Assembly: GCA_902465495.1 (NCBI GenBank)
Contig: CABQND010000062.1
Location: forward strand, 1 to 9,393
Origin: an uncultured Eubacteriales bacterium
GTDB lineage: Bacteria > Bacillota > Clostridia > Christensenellales > Borkfalkiaceae
Direction of reading: 5' to 3'
Length of the DNA stretch: 9,393 bases
Part shown: piece after piece, positions 6,499-9,393 of the stretch
Numbering within the stretch: position 1 is the first letter of the stretch
How the letters are laid out: the number at the start of each line of letters is the position of its first letter
Notes under the pieces: model-generated
Databases searched by the model: none
What the model was told of the DNA's origin: nothing
The model's input: the letters and a program-made list of their open reading frames with translations, nothing else
Program-made: the position numbers and the translations under genes

Positions 6499-6594
6499 AT
6501 GGACGAAGGATGCGGCAGTCGAAGTAAATATCGAAAAGAGCGCGGCTTGTTTGCGGCGTGCGTATCCGTTTGCCCTGCGAAGAACTGCTTTTGA
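6499..6594 (+). CDS. 31-residue cysteine-containing leader ORF upstream of mgtA
   Basis: A short ORF with an excellent ribosome binding site: GGAGG (6486-6490), eight bases, ATG, ending in TGA at 6592-6594. The product begins MDEG, has a basic middle (SRSKYRKER, residues 7-15), a short hydrophobic patch (GLFAACVSVC, 16-25) and four cysteines (C5, C21, C25, C30). I recognise no family. It lies in the Mg2+-responsive transcript, after the riboswitch terminator and 150 bases before mgtA in the same frame. This is reminiscent of enterobacterial mgtL, a short leader ORF whose translation controls mgtA. An acidic start (Asp-Glu after Met) is weakly like the mgtL start MEPDP. A regulatory leader peptide, a small functional protein or a fortuitous ORF are all possible; the near-ideal ribosome binding site argues against the last. 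Confidence 0.6.
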   Translation: MDEGCGSRSKYRKERGLFAACVSVCPAKNCF

Positions 6595-6705
6595 GTTTTC
6601 CGGCGACGCGCCGCCGTCTATGATCTACAAAAACAATGCGGCGTATGGCGAAAATGCAGATTTGCAACCTCGCATTTTTTTGGCCGCGCCTTTTCGGAAC
6701 GCTTC
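6595..6705 (+). other. mgtA leader spacer with weak hairpins
   Basis: No gene is supported here. A GC hairpin CGGCG/CGCCG follows just after the leader ORF stop. AAAATGC (6651-6657) can pair with GCATTTT (6672-6678), and the T run continues to 6681, giving an attenuator-like but AU-rich and weak structure. The frame of the leader ORF and of mgtA has no stop other than the TGA at 6592. Confidence 0.35.
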
Positions 6706-6741
6706 GGCTACCTCTCCGATGACAAATCGAAGGAGGTGGCT
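6706..6741 (+). promoter_or_regulatory. Hairpin sequestering the mgtA ribosome binding site
   Basis: GCTACCTCT (6707-6715) pairs with GGAGGTGGC (6732-6740), with two G-U pairs. After a small internal loop, CGAT (6717-6720) pairs with ATCG (6726-6729) around a GACAA loop; G6706-U6741 can add one more pair. The AGGAGG (6731-6736) of mgtA is almost wholly buried. The pairing is seen in the sequence; the role as a translational switch is inferred. Confidence 0.55.
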
Positions 6742-6744
6742 ATC

Positions 6745-9393
6745 ATGGCAAAAAAATTCAAGAGGTTTTTTCTTTCAAAATTGACGGAAAGCGTGATCCG
6801 CGCAAGCGAGGCGGATGCGCGCATTCGTGCGGCGGCGTTGCAGACACCCGAAGAGGCACTTGCAGCGCTCGGCACGGCAAATACTGGATTGAGCGATGCG
6901 CAGGTGGAAGCCGCACGCGAAAAATTCGGTGCGAATGCTCTTCCCGCGGCAAAAAAACGTGGGATCTTTATGCGCCTTGCGGCGGCGTTTGTCAATCCGT
7001 TCACCGCGATCTTGTTTGTGCTCGCGCTCGTTTCGGTGTTTACGGACATCGTGTTTGCGGCGGCGGGCGAAAAAAATTACATGACGGTCATCGTCATTTC
7101 CTGCATGGTGGGTGCGTCGGGCATTCTGCGCTTTGCGCAGGAAACGCGCAGCGGCAATGCGGCTGCGCGGCTCGCGGCAATGGTCTCTTCCAAGTGTGAT
7201 GTTTTGCGCGGAGATCGCGCGGAGATCGCTTCCGAAGAGATCGTCGTGGGGGATATCGTATGCCTGTCGGCGGGGGACGTCATCCCCGCGGATATGCGCA
7301 TCCTTTCTGCGAAAGATCTGTTTGTTTCGCAGTCGTCGCTTACAGGCGAGAGTGTGCCCGAAGAAAAAAATGCCGATGCATTGGAATCGTTTTCTTCGGC
7401 GGCGTCCTGCGCCAACCTCGCTTTTTGCGGCACGAATGTGATCAGCGGCAGCGGCACGGGACTGGTCCTTGCGACAGGTGCGGATACCATGCTGGGCAGA
7501 ACGGCAAAAACCCTTTCCGCGCGTCCCGAAAAGACATCCTTTGAAAAGGGTGTGGCGTCCGTTTCGCACATCCTTTTAAGGTTCATGCTGGTGATGGTGC
7601 CCGTCGTGTTTCTCGTCAACGGGCTGACCAAAGGGGATTGGCTGGACGCGGCGCTGTTCGCGGTCAGCATCGCGGTGGGGCTGACGCCCGAAATGCTCCC
7701 CATGATCGTGACGACCTGCCTCGCCAAAGGCGCCGTGGCGCTTTCCCGCAAAAAGGTGGTCGTGAAAAATGTGAATGCCGTGCAGAACTTCGGTTCGATG
7801 GACATTCTCTGCACGGACAAGACGGGAACGCTCACGCAGGATAAAGTGGTGCTGGAACTGCATCTGAGTGTGGAGGGCAGGGAGGATGCGCGTGTTCTGC
7901 GGCATGCCTTTCTCAACAGCAACTATCAGACTGGGCTCAAAAATCTCATGGACGCTGCCGTCATAGAGCGTACAAACGAGCTGTGCGCGGCGGGTGAGAT
8001 TGCGGGCGACGTCCTTCAAAACTATCGCAAAACGGACGAATTGCCGTTTGATTTCGAGCGCCGCAGAATGAGCGTGGCGGTACAGGATACGAGCGGCAAA
8101 GTGCAGATGATCACGAAAGGCGCCGTCGAGGAGATGCTCGCGGTATGCGCGTTTGCGGAGCTGGACGGCAAGGTCATCCCGCTGACGGATGAAGTGAAAT
8201 TGCGCGTCGAAGAGCTTGCCGAAGGATTGAACGAGCGCGGCATGCGCGTGCTTGCCGTTGCGCAGAAGCGGCTGGACGCACCGACGGCGCTGTGCGCCGC
8301 GGACGAGAGCGAAATGGTCCTGATCGGCTGTCTTGCCTTTTTGGATCCGCCCAAACCGACCACGGCGCCCGCGCTGGAACGGCTCAAAGAGCTGGGCGTG
8401 CGCGTCAAAGTACTGACGGGTGACAACGAAAAGGTGACGGCGTGCATCTGCCGCAAAGTCGGACTGGAAGGGGATAAAGTGCTTTTGGGAAGCGACCTGG
8501 AAAGCATGAACGATGATGAACTTGCAATCGCGGCGGAAGAGGCGTGCGTATTTGCAAAACTTTCGCCCTTGCAGAAGGAGCGCATCGTGCGCGTTCTGCG
8601 CGAAAAAGGGCATACGGTCGGCTTTTTGGGGGACGGCATCAATGATGCGCCCGCAATGCGCGCGGCGGATGTCGGGATCTCGGTGGATACGGCGGCGGAC
8701 ATCGCCAAAGAGGCGGCGGATGTCATTTTGCTCGAAAAAGATCTGACGGTGGTTGCCGACGGGGTCGTGGAAGGACGCAAAACGTACGCGAACATGATGA
8801 AATATATCAAGATCACGGCGTCTTCCAATTTCGGCAACGTTTTGTCTGTACTGGCGGCGAGCGCGTTTCTGCCCTTTCTGCCCATGCGCGCGGTACAGCT
8901 CGTCCTTCTCAATCTCGTGTACGATCTTTCGTGTACGGCGATGCCGTGGGACAACGTGGACGCTTCGAGCCTGGAAAAACCTTCCGCGTGGGACGGAAAA
9001 TCGGTCACGCGGTTTATGGTGCGGTTCGGGCCGATCAGCTCGCTCTTTGATATTCTCACGTATGTATTGCTCTTTTTCGTCGTTTGCCCCGCCATTTGCG
9101 GCGCGCAGTACGCGGCGATCACGGACGACGCTCTGAAAATGCAGTTCATCGCTCTCTTTCAGACGGGCTGGTTCGTCGAGTCGGTGTTTACACAGACGCT
9201 CGTTATCTATATGCTGCGCAGTGCGCATCTTCCGTTTGGGAAATATCGTGCGTCTGCACCCGTGATCGCATTGACGCTGTGCGGGATCGCATTCCTTATG
9301 GCGGTGCCGTTCACGTTCGGCGAAGCGATCGGGCTTTGCCCGCTCCCGCCGGTGTATTTCGGCATGCTCGCCGGAATCGTGCTCGCGTATATG
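6745..9393 (+). CDS. mgtA: Mg2+-importing P-type ATPase (MgtA/MgtB family), C-terminus cut by window edge
   Basis: A P3B-type ATPase that brings Mg2+ into the cytoplasm at the expense of ATP. The 883 visible residues are in frame to the last base; E. coli MgtA has 898, so only some 15-20 residues are missing. Signatures in order: TGES (200-203, actuator domain), GLTPEMLP (312-319, ion-path helix), DKTGTLT with phosphorylated Asp358, TGDN in the P domain, and GDGINDAP (629-636). The C-terminal helices keep the MgtA pattern NLVYDLS followed by PWDNVD, with Asn723 and Asp727 corresponding to the NLLYDVS segment of E. coli MgtA. The ATG at 6745 lies eight bases after AGGAGG. Regulation is by the upstream M-box, and perhaps by the leader ORF and the hairpin over the ribosome binding site. 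No frameshift was found. Confidence 0.96.
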   Translation, partial: MAKKFKRFFLSKLTESVIRASEADARIRAAALQTPEEALAALGTANTGLSDAQVEAAREKFGANALPAAKKRGIFMRLAAAFVNPFTAILFVLALVSVFTDIVFAAAGEKNYMTVIVISCMVGASGILRFAQETRSGNAAARLAAMVSSKCDVLRGDRAEIASEEIVVGDIVCLSAGDVIPADMRILSAKDLFVSQSSLTGESVPEEKNADALESFSSAASCANLAFCGTNVISGSGTGLVLATGADTMLGRTAKTLSARPEKTSFEKGVASVSHILLRFMLVMVPVVFLVNGLTKGDWLDAALFAVSIAVGLTPEMLPMIVTTCLAKGAVALSRKKVVVKNVNAVQNFGSMDILCTDKTGTLTQDKVVLELHLSVEGREDARVLRHAFLNSNYQTGLKNLMDAAVIERTNELCAAGEIAGDVLQNYRKTDELPFDFERRRMSVAVQDTSGKVQMITKGAVEEMLAVCAFAELDGKVIPLTDEVKLRVEELAEGLNERGMRVLAVAQKRLDAPTALCAADESEMVLIGCLAFLDPPKPTTAPALERLKELGVRVKVLTGDNEKVTACICRKVGLEGDKVLLGSDLESMNDDELAIAAEEACVFAKLSPLQKERIVRVLREKGHTVGFLGDGINDAPAMRAADVGISVDTAADIAKEAADVILLEKDLTVVADGVVEGRKTYANMMKYIKITASSNFGNVLSVLAASAFLPFLPMRAVQLVLLNLVYDLSCTAMPWDNVDASSLEKPSAWDGKSVTRFMVRFGPISSLFDILTYVLLFFVVCPAICGAQYAAITDDALKMQFIALFQTGWFVESVFTQTLVIYMLRSAHLPFGKYRASAPVIALTLCGIAFLMAVPFTFGEAIGLCPLPPVYFGMLAGIVLAYM

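Noticed and set aside
6592..6594. TGA as a possible selenocysteine codon in an extended MgtA
   Set aside because: No SECIS-like hairpin is evident just downstream, MgtA homologues have no such extension, and mgtA has its own good ribosome binding site.
6551..6784. 77-codon reading frame in another frame across the mgtA start
   Set aside because: No ribosome binding site, it overlaps the leader ORF and mgtA, and the product is not recognisable.
7576..9228. 550-codon minus-strand reading frame
   Set aside because: It lies opposite mgtA, which has all P-type ATPase motifs in the other strand. The antisense translation is a low-complexity Arg/His/Gln-rich product.

Overview
The window looks like chromosomal DNA from a Gram-positive bacterium of the class Clostridia (Bacillota). 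The evidence is a SpoIVFA/SpoIVFB-like gene pair, strong GGAGG ribosome binding sites, sigma-A type promoters, a Mg2+-sensing M-box leader and a methionine synthase whose reactivation domain is a separate gene. Family order would fit a gut-type lineage such as Christensenellales, but that is inference. No phage, insertion sequence, CRISPR array, tRNA or rRNA gene was seen. The window reads as ordinary core genome with one unusual regulatory region.

Left part (1-2652, minus strand): a three-gene folate/methionine operon reading right to left. metF makes 5-methyltetrahydrofolate. A stand-alone MetH activation protein follows, then the N-terminal part of cobalamin-dependent methionine synthase metH, which is cut by the left window edge. 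The genes overlap by 14 and 4 bases, so they are probably translationally coupled. A TATAAT promoter at 2624-2652 drives the operon and fixes the metF start.

Middle part (2680-6155, plus strand): divergent from metF is a two-gene unit. The first gene is a single-pass membrane protein with a degenerate LytM/M23 domain (SpoIVFA-like). It overlaps an M50 site-2 protease (SpoIVFB-like), and the unit ends at a strong hairpin at 4417-4446. Next comes a single-gene unit for an RNase E/G family endoribonuclease with its own promoter and terminator. An M23-like gene, an M50 gene and rng in that order is a familiar clostridial neighbourhood. The ribosomal protein genes rplU/rpmA that often follow rng are absent here.

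Right part (6187-9393, plus strand): a consensus promoter (TTGACA, 17 bp, TATAAT), an M-box riboswitch, an intrinsic terminator, a 31-codon cysteine-containing leader ORF with an excellent ribosome binding site, and a 150-base spacer. The spacer ends in a hairpin that buries the ribosome binding site of mgtA. Then comes mgtA, a P-type Mg2+ importer, whose last residues lie beyond the right edge. The stacking of riboswitch attenuator, small ORF and ribosome-binding-site hairpin ahead of mgtA is the most interesting feature. It suggests that Mg2+ import is controlled at both transcription and translation.
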